Source of the DNA: Psychrobacter immobilis | GTDB lineage: Bacteria > Pseudomonadota > Gammaproteobacteria > Pseudomonadales > Moraxellaceae | Length of the DNA stretch: 64,000 bases | NCBI RefSeq assembly: GCF_904846185.1 | Contig: NZ_CAJGZQ010000012.1 | Location: forward strand, 1 to 64,000 | Direction of reading: 5' to 3' | Shown here: piece after piece, positions 18,341-27,299 of the stretch | Layout: the number at the start of each line of letters is the position of its first letter | Numbering within the stretch: position 1 is the first letter of the stretch | Notes under the pieces: model-generated | The model's database searches: none | What the model was told of the DNA's origin: nothing | The model's input: the letters and a program-made list of their open reading frames with translations, nothing else | Made by a program: the position numbers and the translations under genes

Positions 18341-19990
18341 ATGAGTATGTCTTTCGGATTGGCGACCACGCTGAGCACCTCACAAAAACTGACCCCGCAA
18401 ATGCAGCAAGCCATTAAATTGCTGCAACTCTCTAGTCTTGAGCTTGCGCAAGAAGTTCAGGCCAAGCTGGATAGCAATCCATTGCTTGAACGTATTGAGG
18501 ATGATGAATACGATTATGGCAGCGGCGATAGAGTAGATGAGCCATTGACACTTGATAGCTGGAACCAGAGTACTGATACTGACTCATTTAGTGCAACCTC
18601 TGAGAGTAATACCCATACCTCTGAACCAGATGAAGACTTTAGTGACAGCTTGGACAAATTACAGCAAGCCAGTATCGATGATAGTGCCATAGACAATCAT
18701 ACGATGGATAGTGACGACTATAGTAGCTTTGAAAATAGTGCTGATAGCAGCAACTATGCATCTACGCCGAGCAGTTCGGGGAGCAAAAGTGACGAGGATT
18801 TTGATAGTTATCAAGGCGGCACTTCTGCCACCATACAAGACCATGTGCGCTGGCAGCTGAACTTTAAGCATCTCTCAGAAGCGGACATGTTGATTGCAAC
18901 CTATCTGATGGACTCTATGGATGACATGGGTTTTGTGCGGCTTGATATCGATGAGCTGTTGCAAAGCTTCGATACGATGGCAAGTTTTTATCAATGGGAT
19001 GAATCTGTTGAGCACGATGAAGTCATGGCTGTTTTACGTGTTATTCAGTCTTGCGATCCGCTGGGTGTCGGGGCGCGAAATCTCAGTGAGTGCCTAGCGA
19101 TTCAGTTGTCCAAGCTCGATGCAAATACTGACCATCTAAAAGAAGCGCAAGCATTATTGTCAGCCAGTGAGCATTTGGTGAGCAATAACATCAAAGCATT
19201 GACTGAGCGGACTGGACTCGCGCCTGCACAGATTACCCCCGCGCTTAACTTACTGCGTACTTTGAATCCGTCACCTGGATTGCTGTTTCAAAGCAGTCAA
19301 CCAGACTATACTCAGTCGCCAGCCAGCTATGATATTCCTGATGTTTTGGTCACGCCTATACGTCACTATCAGAGTCAGACGAGTTCAGATACATCGACGC
19401 AGGAGGACGGCTGGAATGTGCGCCTCAATCCTGACACCATGCCAAAGCTAAGAGTCAATCAAGAATATGCCAATTTGGTGAAGCGCGGTGATGACAGCCC
19501 CGACAATCAATATCTGCGTGAAAACCTCACCGATGCCCGCTTGTTTATTCGTAGTATCGAAGAGCGTAATCAAAACCTATTAAAAGTGGCAACCAGTATC
19601 GTGCGTTATCAGCAAGAGTTCTTGCAGCATGGCGCGACTGCCATGCAACCCCTTATTCTAAAAGCCATTGCGGAAGAAGTGGATTTGCACGAATCGACCG
19701 TTTCACGTCTAACCACCAGTAAAACAATTTTGACGCCGCAGGGATTGTTTTCACTCAAGCATTTCTTTTCATCTCATGTTAGCAGTACCGACGGCGATAT
19801 TTCATCGACTGCCATTAGCGCCATGATTAAGCAACTGATAGCCGATGAAGATGCCAAAAAGCCATTATCTGACAGTCGCATAAAAGATTGTTTATTATCC
19901 GAAGGTATCGATATCGCCAGAAGAACCGTGGCCAAATATCGTGAAGCAATGAATATTGGCTCGTCTACTCAGCGTAAACAGAAATATTAA
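18341..19990 (+). CDS. rpoN: RNA polymerase sigma-54 factor
   Basis: Directs transcription from -24/-12 promoters with AAA+ activators. The N-terminal activator-interacting region I is clear (LTPQMQQAIKLLQLSSLELAQEVQ, then SNPLLE, up to about residue 50). The core-binding and HTH regions follow, and the RpoN box ARRTVAKYRE is at about 526-535. At 549 residues it is about 70 longer than E. coli RpoN (477). The excess is a Ser/Asp-rich acidic linker at about 55-165. No lptB or other usual rpoN neighbour precedes it, but hpf follows 428 bp downstream, as is common. Confidence 0.96.
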   Translation: MSMSFGLATTLSTSQKLTPQMQQAIKLLQLSSLELAQEVQAKLDSNPLLERIEDDEYDYGSGDRVDEPLTLDSWNQSTDTDSFSATSESNTHTSEPDEDFSDSLDKLQQASIDDSAIDNHTMDSDDYSSFENSADSSNYASTPSSSGSKSDEDFDSYQGGTSATIQDHVRWQLNFKHLSEADMLIATYLMDSMDDMGFVRLDIDELLQSFDTMASFYQWDESVEHDEVMAVLRVIQSCDPLGVGARNLSECLAIQLSKLDANTDHLKEAQALLSASEHLVSNNIKALTERTGLAPAQITPALNLLRTLNPSPGLLFQSSQPDYTQSPASYDIPDVLVTPIRHYQSQTSSDTSTQEDGWNVRLNPDTMPKLRVNQEYANLVKRGDDSPDNQYLRENLTDARLFIRSIEERNQNLLKVATSIVRYQQEFLQHGATAMQPLILKAIAEEVDLHESTVSRLTTSKTILTPQGLFSLKHFFSSHVSSTDGDISSTAISAMIKQLIADEDAKKPLSDSRIKDCLLSEGIDIARRTVAKYREAMNIGSSTQRKQKY

Positions 19991-20418
19991 ATGTCACAAT
20001 TCAATGACTTAAGAGAAAAATCGTGCTATCGCTAATATATTTGTTGGTAAATATAAAAAATAAAATTTTCTGATTATATAGAAATATTAAGGAAACAACC
20101 GTTTTTATTACATTTAATTACACTTTACTGTCTTGCTACTATTCGATATTCATGACAAATTAGAGTCATACCAACAACGAAATCTAAGTGTCGATTTAGC
20201 GTATTTACTTATCTCATTAATCAAGATGACAACGAAAGGACACGTTCGATTTTTGCTAAAAGTATCGATTACTAAAGGCGCTGATCAATAAAGACACACC
20301 ATTCATTGTTGGTAAGGCAGGGTGAAAAAGCAGGAATGCTGGCTCATCTGTTGATTGTAAGTAACAACGCAAGCAACAACGTAGGCAACAATGTAAGTCA
20401 TAATAAAAGGACAACAAT
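19991..20418. other. rpoN-hpf spacer with a short tandem repeat
   Basis: No gene. It contains four 12-bp units at 20357-20404, listed separately, and probably an hpf promoter. Confidence 0.5.
20357..20404. repeat. 12-bp tandem repeat, four units, before hpf
   Basis: Units GTAAGTAACAAC, GCAAGCAACAAC, GTAGGCAACAAT and GTAAGTCATAAT follow head to tail, ending 14 bases before the hpf start and so within its 5' untranslated region. Confidence 0.7.
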
Positions 20419-20787
20419 ATGAATGTTTCTATCAGTGGTCACCATATCAGTGTTACCGACGCTATGAACGCAGCTGTTCAAGAAAAACTTGATAAAATTG
20501 GTCGTCATTTTGATCAAATTCAAAGTATTCAAGTCATTTTATCATTAGATAACAGCGGTGCTATAAAGAGCTATAAGGCTGAAGCGATTATGCGAGTCTC
20601 GGGTAAAGAGATGTTTGTCCAAGCGCTTGACGATGATATGTATAAAGCCATTAACGAGATGGCAGACAAACTTGATAGACAAGTACGCAAGTACAAAACC
20701 AAGTTGGAGAGCAAAAAGACTCAGGGTGCTGGGCGTGATGGACGCTATGAAGAGCTGATGACAGACGATGCTGCTCCAGCAGTTTAA
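20419..20787 (+). CDS. hpf: Ribosome hibernation promoting factor (short HPF)
   Basis: Binds the 30S decoding centre and helps form inactive 100S ribosomes in stationary phase. The 122-residue protein opens NVSISGHHISVTDAM and has the RaiA/HPF fold signature (EKLDKIGRHFDQIQSI...DMYKAINEMADKLDRQVRKYKTKLE). It lacks the long C-terminal dimerisation domain, so it is the short type. A GGA-rich site precedes the ATG. The position after rpoN is classical. A strong terminator follows. Confidence 0.94.
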   Translation: MNVSISGHHISVTDAMNAAVQEKLDKIGRHFDQIQSIQVILSLDNSGAIKSYKAEAIMRVSGKEMFVQALDDDMYKAINEMADKLDRQVRKYKTKLESKKTQGAGRDGRYEELMTDDAAPAV

Positions 20788-20897
20788 TGTTATAGAGTTT
20801 AGGATATTTAAAGGTTAATGATTACTGGCTGATGAAATAATAAATAGTATCAGTAGCCGCATTTTTAGATATCTCTAAATGACATTGCCTAAAACGG

Positions 20898-20936
20898 AAA
20901 AAGACCTCGAACATTTGCTATGTTGAGGTCTTTTTT
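20898..20936 (+). terminator. Rho-independent terminator after hpf
   Basis: AAAAGACCTCGAACAT pairs with ATGTTGAGGTCTTTT with one bulged G, followed by further T. Confidence 0.8.
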
Positions 20937-21025
20937 ATGAGCAATTATTTTTTTAAAAACTCACCTTTAAATACATTTCTTTAAGCACATTTGTTTTCAA
21001 ATCAACAGATCATCATTTTAGCTAA

Positions 21026-21226
21026 TTAGCCACCACCGACTGCTTGCACCACTTCGATATTCATACCTTCAGCGATACTTAATTGAGCAAGCTCACTCTT
21101 TGGAATCAGTTCACCATCGACTTCTACTGCATAACGACCTTGGCTAAGACCAAGCTCATTGATGACCAATTGCACGGTCTGATGGGTAGTCTGTAGTGTC
21201 TTACCATTAACGATAATGGTACTCAT
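21026..21226 (-). CDS. thiS: Sulfur carrier protein ThiS
   Basis: A ubiquitin-like protein whose C-terminal glycine is adenylated and thiocarboxylated to donate sulfur to the thiazole of thiamine. The 66-residue length is right, it opens IIVNGKTLQTT, and it ends in AVGGG, giving the required terminal Gly-Gly. The partner thiG is 25 kb away at 46.4 kb, although the two are adjacent in many relatives. It is preceded by ribosome binding site AAGGAG and lies downstream of rpoH and the DUF423 gene on the same strand. Confidence 0.93.
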   Translation of the reverse strand: MSTIIVNGKTLQTTHQTVQLVINELGLSQGRYAVEVDGELIPKSELAQLSIAEGMNIEVVQAVGGG

Positions 21227-21268
21227 AAAATATACTCCTTAATGATTTTTTATCCTTTTGTGCGTACT

Positions 21269-21315
21269 AAGGCGTGTTCTCATTTTTATCTCTATTTTCA
21301 AAATGAGGATATGCT
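21269..21315. repeat. Shortened (~47-bp) copy of the inverted-repeat element
   Basis: AAGGCGTGTTCTCATTTT and an imperfect inverted copy (AAAATGAGGATATGCT) flank a 13-base centre. The outer bases match the ends of the ~170-bp elements at 4000, 27911 and 58829, so this looks like an internally deleted copy. It lies between thiS and the DUF423 gene. Confidence 0.6.
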
Positions 21316-21350
21316 ATAGAGTGCAACTTACTTATCGTTTGATCGATTGA

Positions 21351-21728
21351 TTATTTTGTGACCAATTTGTTCATCTTAAATGATGACACTGCTAACCATA
21401 GCCAACCTGCAATCATTAGTACGCCGCCGATAGGCGTAATCGCGCCAAACCAAAGTGGTGCGCCAAGTGTCATTGCATATAAGCTACCAGCAAATATCAT
21501 AATGCCAATTTGTAGTAGCCATGCAGTAGTTTGCGTGGCATATCTCAGGCGAATCAACAGACCAACCAGTAATAAACCCAGCGCATGTACAAATAAATAC
21601 AGTGTTGCAGTGTGCCACCATTCGAGTTGTTGAGCACTGACGATGTTTTTTAAGCCATGCGCTCCAAACGCTCCTAAAGCGACGGCGATGGCCATATTGA
21701 TCGCTGCAATGCCTATCCAATTTAACAT
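21351..21728 (-). CDS. DUF423 family inner-membrane protein (YgdD-like)
   Basis: A 125-residue hydrophobic protein with about four membrane segments. It has the family motifs GAFGAHGLK near the N-terminus, WWHTATLYLFVHALGLLLVG, and the C-terminal TPIGGVLMIAGWLWL. Its function is unknown. It sits between rpoH and thiS on the same strand. Confidence 0.88.
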   Translation of the reverse strand: MLNWIGIAAINMAIAVALGAFGAHGLKNIVSAQQLEWWHTATLYLFVHALGLLLVGLLIRLRYATQTTAWLLQIGIMIFAGSLYAMTLGAPLWFGAITPIGGVLMIAGWLWLAVSSFKMNKLVTK

Positions 21729-21841
21729 GACAAACTCGTATTATTGAAAACTATAGCTGTTGAAAGCCAATGATTCTTGACAGGTAGTGACTATTTATAG
21801 GTAAAAGCTATTTACAGGTAGTAATTATTGACAAGTAACAA

Positions 21842-22867
21842 CTACTGAATATCATCTGGCAAAATAACGCTATCAATGGTCATTGCCTCGCGGATTTTGT
21901 CCATGGCGTTTTTTTCGATTTGGCGCACGCGTTCTGCTGAGATAGAGTAGACGGCTGCCAATTCGTGTAAGGTTGATTTTTGCTCAGAGAGCCAGCGTTG
22001 CTCCACGATATCGCGTGAGCGCTCATCAAGGGTATCCATTGCCGCAATCAATGCAGATGAGTTGCTTTCTTCCCAATCTGCTTCTTCTAACTGCTCGGCA
22101 GGATCGATACCATCTTCTAAAAATAGCTGCGGTGCATAACGTCCATCGTCGTCATCGCTAGATTGCGCTTCAAACGAGGCGTCATAAGAGGTAAGCCGCG
22201 ATTCCATTTCTAACACCTGCTTGCGTGTGACATTTAAGTCTTTGGCAATGGCATCAGCCTCTTCTAGCGTGAGCTGGTTGTTGGTTTTTTTGAGACTACG
22301 TAAGTTAAAGAATAGTTTACGATGCGCTTTGGTGGTCGCGACTTTGACAATGCGCCAGTTACGAATCACAAATTCATGGATTTCTGCTTTAATCCAATGC
22401 ACAGCAAATGACACCAAACGCACGCCCTTATTCGGGTCAAAGCGTTTTACAGCTTTCATTAGTCCCAGATTGCCCTCTTGGATTAAGTCTGCTTGCGGCA
22501 AACCATAACCCGAGTAGCTGCGGGCAATATGAATCACAAAACGCAGGTGCGACATCACGAGCAGACGCGCCGCTTCTACATCGCCTTCATCATAATAACG
22601 ATGTGCCAGCTCTTGCTCTTGGATTGGTGTCAAAATTGGGATTTGGTGCACCGTGTTGATATAAGCGCCCAAATTGACCCCAGGCGCTGACAAATGAGTC
22701 GGCATCGCTGGCACTAAGTCACGGGTGCTAGTGTCGCCTAAGGCGCTAGCATCATAAGGTGGACGTTGGGCGGCAGCTTTTAATGCGGCATCACGTGCTT
22801 CGTTTTTTATAGGAGCTGCCTCATCTTTTTTATTCGTTTTTGCCGTATCAGTAGAATTATTAGCCAT
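21842..22867 (-). CDS. rpoH: RNA polymerase sigma-32 factor (heat shock)
   Basis: Directs transcription of chaperone and protease genes. Region 2 shows LLVMSHLRFVIHIARSY and DLIQEGNLGLMKAVKRFDP, then the RpoH-specific VSFAVHWIKAEIHEFVIRNW. Region 4.2 is the HTH at ISAERVRQIEKNAM near the C-terminus. The start at 22867 is preferred over 22897 because AAGG lies 8 bases upstream and it opens MANNST. This gives 341 residues, longer than E. coli (284) because of an N-terminal extension of about 60 residues rich in Ala, Lys and Asp. It follows the TusA-like gene by 79 bp. Confidence 0.95.
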   Translation of the reverse strand: MANNSTDTAKTNKKDEAAPIKNEARDAALKAAAQRPPYDASALGDTSTRDLVPAMPTHLSAPGVNLGAYINTVHQIPILTPIQEQELAHRYYDEGDVEAARLLVMSHLRFVIHIARSYSGYGLPQADLIQEGNLGLMKAVKRFDPNKGVRLVSFAVHWIKAEIHEFVIRNWRIVKVATTKAHRKLFFNLRSLKKTNNQLTLEEADAIAKDLNVTRKQVLEMESRLTSYDASFEAQSSDDDDGRYAPQLFLEDGIDPAEQLEEADWEESNSSALIAAMDTLDERSRDIVEQRWLSEQKSTLHELAAVYSISAERVRQIEKNAMDKIREAMTIDSVILPDDIQ

Positions 22868-22946
22868 ATTCTTGACCTTGATTAAATAGTGACGCAAATA
22901 GTCAGATAAAAATCTTTATAGTTGTAATTGTAAAGGATAGCGACAC

Positions 22947-23402
22947 TTAGTTGCTATCAGTTTTAGTAATGATAAAGTGATATATTGTATCGAAACGCTG
23001 TGCTGATAAGCTATCCGCTGATGGCTGATCCGTCATGCTATTAACGATTAATCGCAGTTGACTTGCGGCATTTGCTTGCTGGCTTTGTTGACAAAAAGCG
23101 GTGATATCAGCCTGTGAGTTGGCATCAGTTGCGACCACATATAATGAACCGCCAGCTGTGACGTCACGTAGTGCCACTTTGGTTTTTAACAGTGGCATTG
23201 GACAAGCAAGTCCGCGACCATCGACGAAACGTTGGACATGAATAGGCTGCGTTTCATTCGCCTCATGATCTGTAGTGACAGTATGCGCTAGTAACAAGTC
23301 TAACAGGTTGTTGATGTCTTGCTGCTCAGTATCAGACAAATCTGCTGATAAGTTTATAGAATAAGGCGAATATACGGTGGTTGACTGACGATCAGCAGAC
23401 AT
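22947..23402 (-). CDS. TusA-like sulfur-carrier protein with N-terminal extension
   Basis: Residues 59-125 form a TusA/SirA-type domain with the sulfur-carrying Cys67 in DGRGLACPMPLLKTK. TusA proteins relay persulfide sulfur, for example for tRNA 2-thiouridine. It differs from classical 81-residue TusA by about 55 extra N-terminal and about 20 extra C-terminal residues. The frame is open up to 23531. The start at 23402 (MSADRQST) was chosen for AAGG about 9 bases upstream and for a normal domain boundary. It is the first gene of a minus-strand group with rpoH. Confidence 0.82.
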   Translation of the reverse strand: MSADRQSTTVYSPYSINLSADLSDTEQQDINNLLDLLLAHTVTTDHEANETQPIHVQRFVDGRGLACPMPLLKTKVALRDVTAGGSLYVVATDANSQADITAFCQQSQQANAASQLRLIVNSMTDQPSADSLSAQRFDTIYHFIITKTDSN

Positions 23403-23601
23403 AAAATAAACCTTATAAATATTTTGGTTTGTACTAGATTGTATTGAACATTCGCAAACACGCAATGACAGTGCCTGTTCTTCATAAAAGACACTCGGCA
23501 GTGACCAGACCCTATAGTCATGAAATGTCATTATACCAAATAGCCGATATGTAGTTGAAGTTGAATATAATCAACGTCACATTCAGTTCATTAGAATCAC
23601 C

Positions 23602-23709
23602 TATGGTCTATTCAAGATAATTTAGATACAAGGAAGGCTAGCAAAAGTACTAAAAATAGTAGACTGAGCGCGCCTGATATCATATCCATTTTATAGGGGA
23701 TTGACTAAA
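23602..23709. mobile_element. 108-bp MITE related to the IS630-type element, copy 2
   Basis: It has the same 108-bp length and inner sequence (GATACAAGGAAGGCTAGC, then AAAGTACTA, then AATAGTAGACT, then GCGCCTGATATCATATCC) as the element at 5932-6039. The ends are slightly decayed: TATGGTC on the left, GACTAAA on the right. It lies in the divergent space between the TusA-like gene and the M48 protease gene. The rest of that 476-bp space holds no gene. Confidence 0.75.
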
Positions 23710-23879
23710 GCCATGTTGCACAATAGTGACGGGCAGCTGAGTTATTGGTAGTCGAATGCAGACTAGAATTGACCTTATATCAGCAAGCTCGTATAGTCGA
23801 AAAACGTTTAGTCAAAAAATCAGTCGAAAACACCTTACTTCAAAAACAGTATCATCACTCACTTGCATAGGATACGTAC

Positions 23880-25550
23880 TTGAACCATTTTAATAGACAA
23901 TCGATACTTGGTAATGCGCCCATGACCCAGGAAAAAAAATGTAAAAGTGCCGCGCGTTCGATGGCATTATCGAGCGCTATTAAATTGGCATTGTCGGCGG
24001 TACTAATGACGATGACCACTGCTGCCATGAGTGAGGATAGTCTTAATAATGCTAATACGAGCAGCAAAGCGATGGAATCCAATTATAATTCATGGCAAAC
24101 CACCGGCTCAGAAGAGCTAAATCTGCCCAATTTGCGCGGACAAGGCTTGAGCTTCGCTGAGCAATATCAAAACAAATTGCTCGGCGAATGGTCGTTACGG
24201 AACGTCAATGGTCGTATCAAAATGGAGCATGATCCTTGGATTCAAGAAACGGTCAAAGACATGACTTGGCGTCTCAATGCGCAAGCAAGGCAGCAAGCGC
24301 CGATGGGTTTGGTTATCATTGATAACCCAAGTATCAATGCCTTTGCAGCACCAGGCGGTGTCATTGGACTCAATACAGGGACGATTCTGGCCGCTAGCAG
24401 TATGGATGAGCTTGCCAGTGTGGTGGCGCATGAAGTTGCTCACATCAGTCAGCGCCATTACGAAAGTGGTGCTGATGAGCGCAAAAAGGCCTTGCTGATG
24501 CAGATAGGCGGTATGCTGGCAGCGATTGCAGCATCGGCGGTCGATGGTGATGCAGCGGCAGCAGTGATGATGGGCAGCCAAACGGCAACGATGAACAGCA
24601 CGATGGCATTTAGTCGAAATAATGAGCGCGAGGCCGATCGGGTGGGCATGCAAATCATGACCCAAGCAGGCTACGACCCAAGGGCGATGCCGCGATTCTT
24701 TGCCACGATGAACCAACGCAGCCAGCTCAACCAAGTTGAAAATCGATTTTTACCAAGCTTTGTACGCTCGCATCCACTGAGTAACGAGCGCTTAAGTGAA
24801 GCGCAAAGTCGTGCCCAGCATTATCCTTCACTGTCACTAAATCAGCAGCAGCGCCATCAGGCTTTATTTGATCTGCTCTACTGGCGTGTCCAAAGTACGG
24901 GTAAACATGCCTCAGAGACAGTGCTAATGACGGCTGCTAAAAATAGCGTAGGTGCCAAATTGGCTTTGATGAACTGGTATGGCGAACAGCAACGCTTTAC
25001 AGAGGCAAGCGATTTACTGGCTGAAATCAATCGACTGCCGCCTACGCAGCTCCAAAATTTAGAGCCTTTACTATCGATTACTCATAGCAAAATTCTAACG
25101 GAACAGAATAAATGGTCACAAGCGGCGGACGTATTAGCCAGCCAGCAGCGTGTTTATCCTGAGCGTCGTGATCTGCGTCTTTATTTGGCAGAAGCGCTCA
25201 CCAATAGCAATCAGCCAATCAAAGCCCAAGCACTACTCAAGCCACTGACCGAGCAGCAACCAAGCGACCGTTATGCTTGGCAAAGTTTACAACTGGCCAA
25301 TGAAAAACTGGCAAAAACGACCGACTCTGCGTCCCTGAAAAATATTGCCACCATTAACGCGCTACGCTATCGCAGTCATGACCAACTATGGAGTAGTCGT
25401 TACGAGAGTGCATTGACGTCACTCACCCAAGCCAAACAACTGGCGGAAAAGCTACAAACCACGGCTCAAGCCAGTAGCGCCCGTCCATTGCTTGCCAATA
25501 TCAATGCAGAAATCAAAGCAGTAAAAACCGCCAAAGACTTTGAGCCTTAG
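23880..25550 (+). CDS. bepA: M48 family metalloprotease with TPR region (BepA-like)
   Basis: A periplasmic zinc protease with chaperone-like activity. BepA of E. coli monitors assembly of LptD and the Bam complex. The zinc motif HEVAH is at 184-188 with the third ligand Glu251 (NNEREADRVG). The C-terminal ~250 residues are TPR-like helices (LYLAEALTNSNQPIKAQALL). A signal peptide lies at about 24-50 (ALSSAIKLALSAVL...AMS). The TTG start at 23880 has AGGA 8 bases upstream. ATG at 23922 is the alternative and gives a more ordinary signal peptide length. The 556-residue length is longer than E. coli BepA (487). Assignment to BepA rather than another M48 lipoprotein is probable. Confidence 0.85.
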   Translation: MNHFNRQSILGNAPMTQEKKCKSAARSMALSSAIKLALSAVLMTMTTAAMSEDSLNNANTSSKAMESNYNSWQTTGSEELNLPNLRGQGLSFAEQYQNKLLGEWSLRNVNGRIKMEHDPWIQETVKDMTWRLNAQARQQAPMGLVIIDNPSINAFAAPGGVIGLNTGTILAASSMDELASVVAHEVAHISQRHYESGADERKKALLMQIGGMLAAIAASAVDGDAAAAVMMGSQTATMNSTMAFSRNNEREADRVGMQIMTQAGYDPRAMPRFFATMNQRSQLNQVENRFLPSFVRSHPLSNERLSEAQSRAQHYPSLSLNQQQRHQALFDLLYWRVQSTGKHASETVLMTAAKNSVGAKLALMNWYGEQQRFTEASDLLAEINRLPPTQLQNLEPLLSITHSKILTEQNKWSQAADVLASQQRVYPERRDLRLYLAEALTNSNQPIKAQALLKPLTEQQPSDRYAWQSLQLANEKLAKTTDSASLKNIATINALRYRSHDQLWSSRYESALTSLTQAKQLAEKLQTTAQASSARPLLANINAEIKAVKTAKDFEP

Positions 25551-25597
25551 GCGGTTATTTTTACGATGTCGTCATTAGCTTTTGATGACACTAATTA

Positions 25598-26047
25598 CTA
25601 GCCTTGTAGCGCATCTTTCACCAGCTTAGAGATGAGAGCAGGATCTGCGCGTCCTGCGGTTTTGTTCTTTAATACACCCATCACACTGCCCATGTCACGC
25701 ATAGATGTCGCGCCTTGTGCAGCGATTTCCGCATTGACCAAAGCCGCAAGTTCAGCATCATCCATTTGTTTTGGCATAAACTCATTGATAATATCAATCT
25801 CAAACTGCTCTTTGGTTGCCAGATCATCACGATTGTTTTCGGTAAAAATAGTCAATGACTCATGGCGTTGTTTTAGCTGCTTTTGCAGTATATCTAAGAC
25901 TTGCGCATCATCAAGCTCTATTTGACGGTCAATCTCAATTTGCTTGATAACCGCTTGCACGTTACGCAGTACTTTGACACGCTCAAGCTCACGCGCTTTC
26001 ATAGACACTTTGACATTGTCTGATAAAGTCTGTTTAAGTTGGCTCAT
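25598..26047 (-). CDS. yqeY: GatB/YqeY-domain protein
   Basis: A 149-residue protein of the YqeY family, related to the tail domain of the amidotransferase subunit GatB. The motifs LRNVQAVIKQIEID, IDIINEFMPKQM and DMGSVMGVLKNKTAGRADPALISKLVK are typical. Its role is thought to be in tRNA-dependent amidation, but this is unproven. It lies downstream of rpsU on the same strand, a conserved neighbourhood, but a terminator lies between them. Confidence 0.92.
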   Translation of the reverse strand: MSQLKQTLSDNVKVSMKARELERVKVLRNVQAVIKQIEIDRQIELDDAQVLDILQKQLKQRHESLTIFTENNRDDLATKEQFEIDIINEFMPKQMDDAELAALVNAEIAAQGATSMRDMGSVMGVLKNKTAGRADPALISKLVKDALQG

Positions 26048-26121
26048 TGTTATTATCCTTATTTGTTAAGAGGTATTTATTCAAATTTTTAAGCAATAAT
26101 AATAAAAATTGTAGCATAAAA

Positions 26122-26155
26122 AACGCCACTGATATCAATGGATAACAGTGGCGTT
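26122..26155 (-). terminator. Rho-independent terminator after rpsU
   Basis: AACGCCACTG and CAGTGGCGTT form a perfect 10-bp stem. On the minus strand TTTTTTATG follows. It lies between the rpsU stop and the yqeY start, so yqeY gets attenuated read-through or its own promoter. Confidence 0.8.
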
Positions 26156-26191
26156 AATGTAGCACTTGTACTTAATTAATCGAATTATCGA

Positions 26192-26407
26192 TTAGTACAT
26201 ACGAGTGGTACGAATAGTTTCGCGTTGTAATTTTTTCTTATAACGCTTTACGGCAGCAGCTTTTTTACGCTTACGTACTTGCGTTGGTTTTTCATAAAAC
26301 TCACGCTTACGTACATCTGATAATACGCCAGCTTTTTCGCAAGCACGCTTGAAACGACGGATAGCGATGTCAACTGGTTCGTTTTCTTTAACCTTAACTG
26401 CAGGCAT
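26192..26407 (-). CDS. rpsU: 30S ribosomal protein S21
   Basis: A 71-residue basic ribosomal protein opening [21 protein letters not shown], with the family core [20 protein letters not shown] and a very basic C-terminus. The length equals that of E. coli S21. A GAGGAG-type ribosome binding site precedes the ATG. In many relatives rpsU is followed by dnaG and rpoD; here yqeY follows instead. Confidence 0.97.
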
Positions 26408-26816
26408 GAAGACTCCTCGATTAGGATGAGATATAAGGGCATTAGTCTGGCTGTGTATTAGTATTTAGCCGTAATATCTCAAGATTACAGGCATCAGCTC
26501 AAACTAGGATAATCTTGCGCATGAGCACAAGGGCAAGCATTTTAATAAAAAATGTCACTTAAGTCAATGATTTTAGCACATTAATCCATATTTATCATTA
26601 AGTTGCAATGCGCAATGCGCAGAGACAATTTTAAAAGTAGTTAGAACGCAGGTTTTTGCTCCAGCTTTAGTGAAACTATAAATGCAAAGTATAAAATTAC
26701 TATGAATAAAAAACCCTACTGTCTATAACGGTTTGGTTGGAGTTTATGCTATGATAATTTGCATATAATAGTCAGCATATTAACCATTTTATGTGTATTT
26801 TATTGAGGATGTTGGA
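26408..26816. other. Divergent spacer between rpsU and a lipoprotein gene
   Basis: About 410 bp of A/T-rich DNA. It holds the rpsU promoter on the minus strand and a possible -10 (TATAAT at 26764-26769) for the lipoprotein gene, without a good -35. No ORF or repeat seen. Confidence 0.4.
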
Positions 26817-27215
26817 ATGAAAAAAACAGGACTAAATACAGCGCTAAGCACCGCATTTATCATTGCTCTTGGCTTTGGCATTAGCGCTTGTAGTGGTGAA
26901 AAAGAAGGCGAATCACACGAAGTATTGGCAAAAGATCGCGTTGATGAAGCCGCTGAGCTGGCTCGCAAAAACGCACCTGAAGCTGAAAAAATGGAGTTCC
27001 CAGAAACGGCTCCAGCGCCAGTAACTGAAGCTGAGGGCACAGTAGATGGTGCTGCAACTGCTGAAGCAGGGACGACTGCTACTGATATGACAGATGCAAC
27101 GGATAGCGATGTTGCTGTCGCTGACAGTGCAGATATGCCAGCTAGTAGTGCAGATGTGCCAGCTGCTGCTACGGCGGCAACGCCTACTGCTGACGCTGAA
27201 CCAGCTACGAACTAA
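26817..27215 (+). CDS. Small Ala/Thr-rich acidic lipoprotein, unknown function
   Basis: A 132-residue protein. The signal peptide ends in the lipobox ISAC with Cys25, followed by SGEKEGE. The rest is disordered: a charged stretch to about residue 65, then low-complexity Ala/Thr/Asp repeats. The start at 26817 is set by GAGG about 8 bases upstream. The frame is open from 26793. It is followed 84 bp later by another lipoprotein, a cytochrome, with a similar acidic linker. Function unknown. Confidence 0.75.
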   Translation: MKKTGLNTALSTAFIIALGFGISACSGEKEGESHEVLAKDRVDEAAELARKNAPEAEKMEFPETAPAPVTEAEGTVDGAATAEAGTTATDMTDATDSDVAVADSADMPASSADVPAAATAATPTADAEPATN

Positions 27216-27299
27216 TCACGGTTTGTGTGTTGATAGGTTTTGAATTTATGCGCTGTCATAAACAGTCGCTAACATGAAATATCGAATAGAGGTGTGATC

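Noticed and set aside
20357..20404. CRISPR-like array
   Set aside because: The units are 12 bp and directly abutting with no unique spacers; the other tandem repeats are likewise spacer-free.
24195..24734. Minus-strand open frame of 179 codons inside the M48 protease gene
   Set aside because: It is antisense to the zinc-binding region, His-rich as expected from reverse reading of this codon usage, and has no ribosome binding site.
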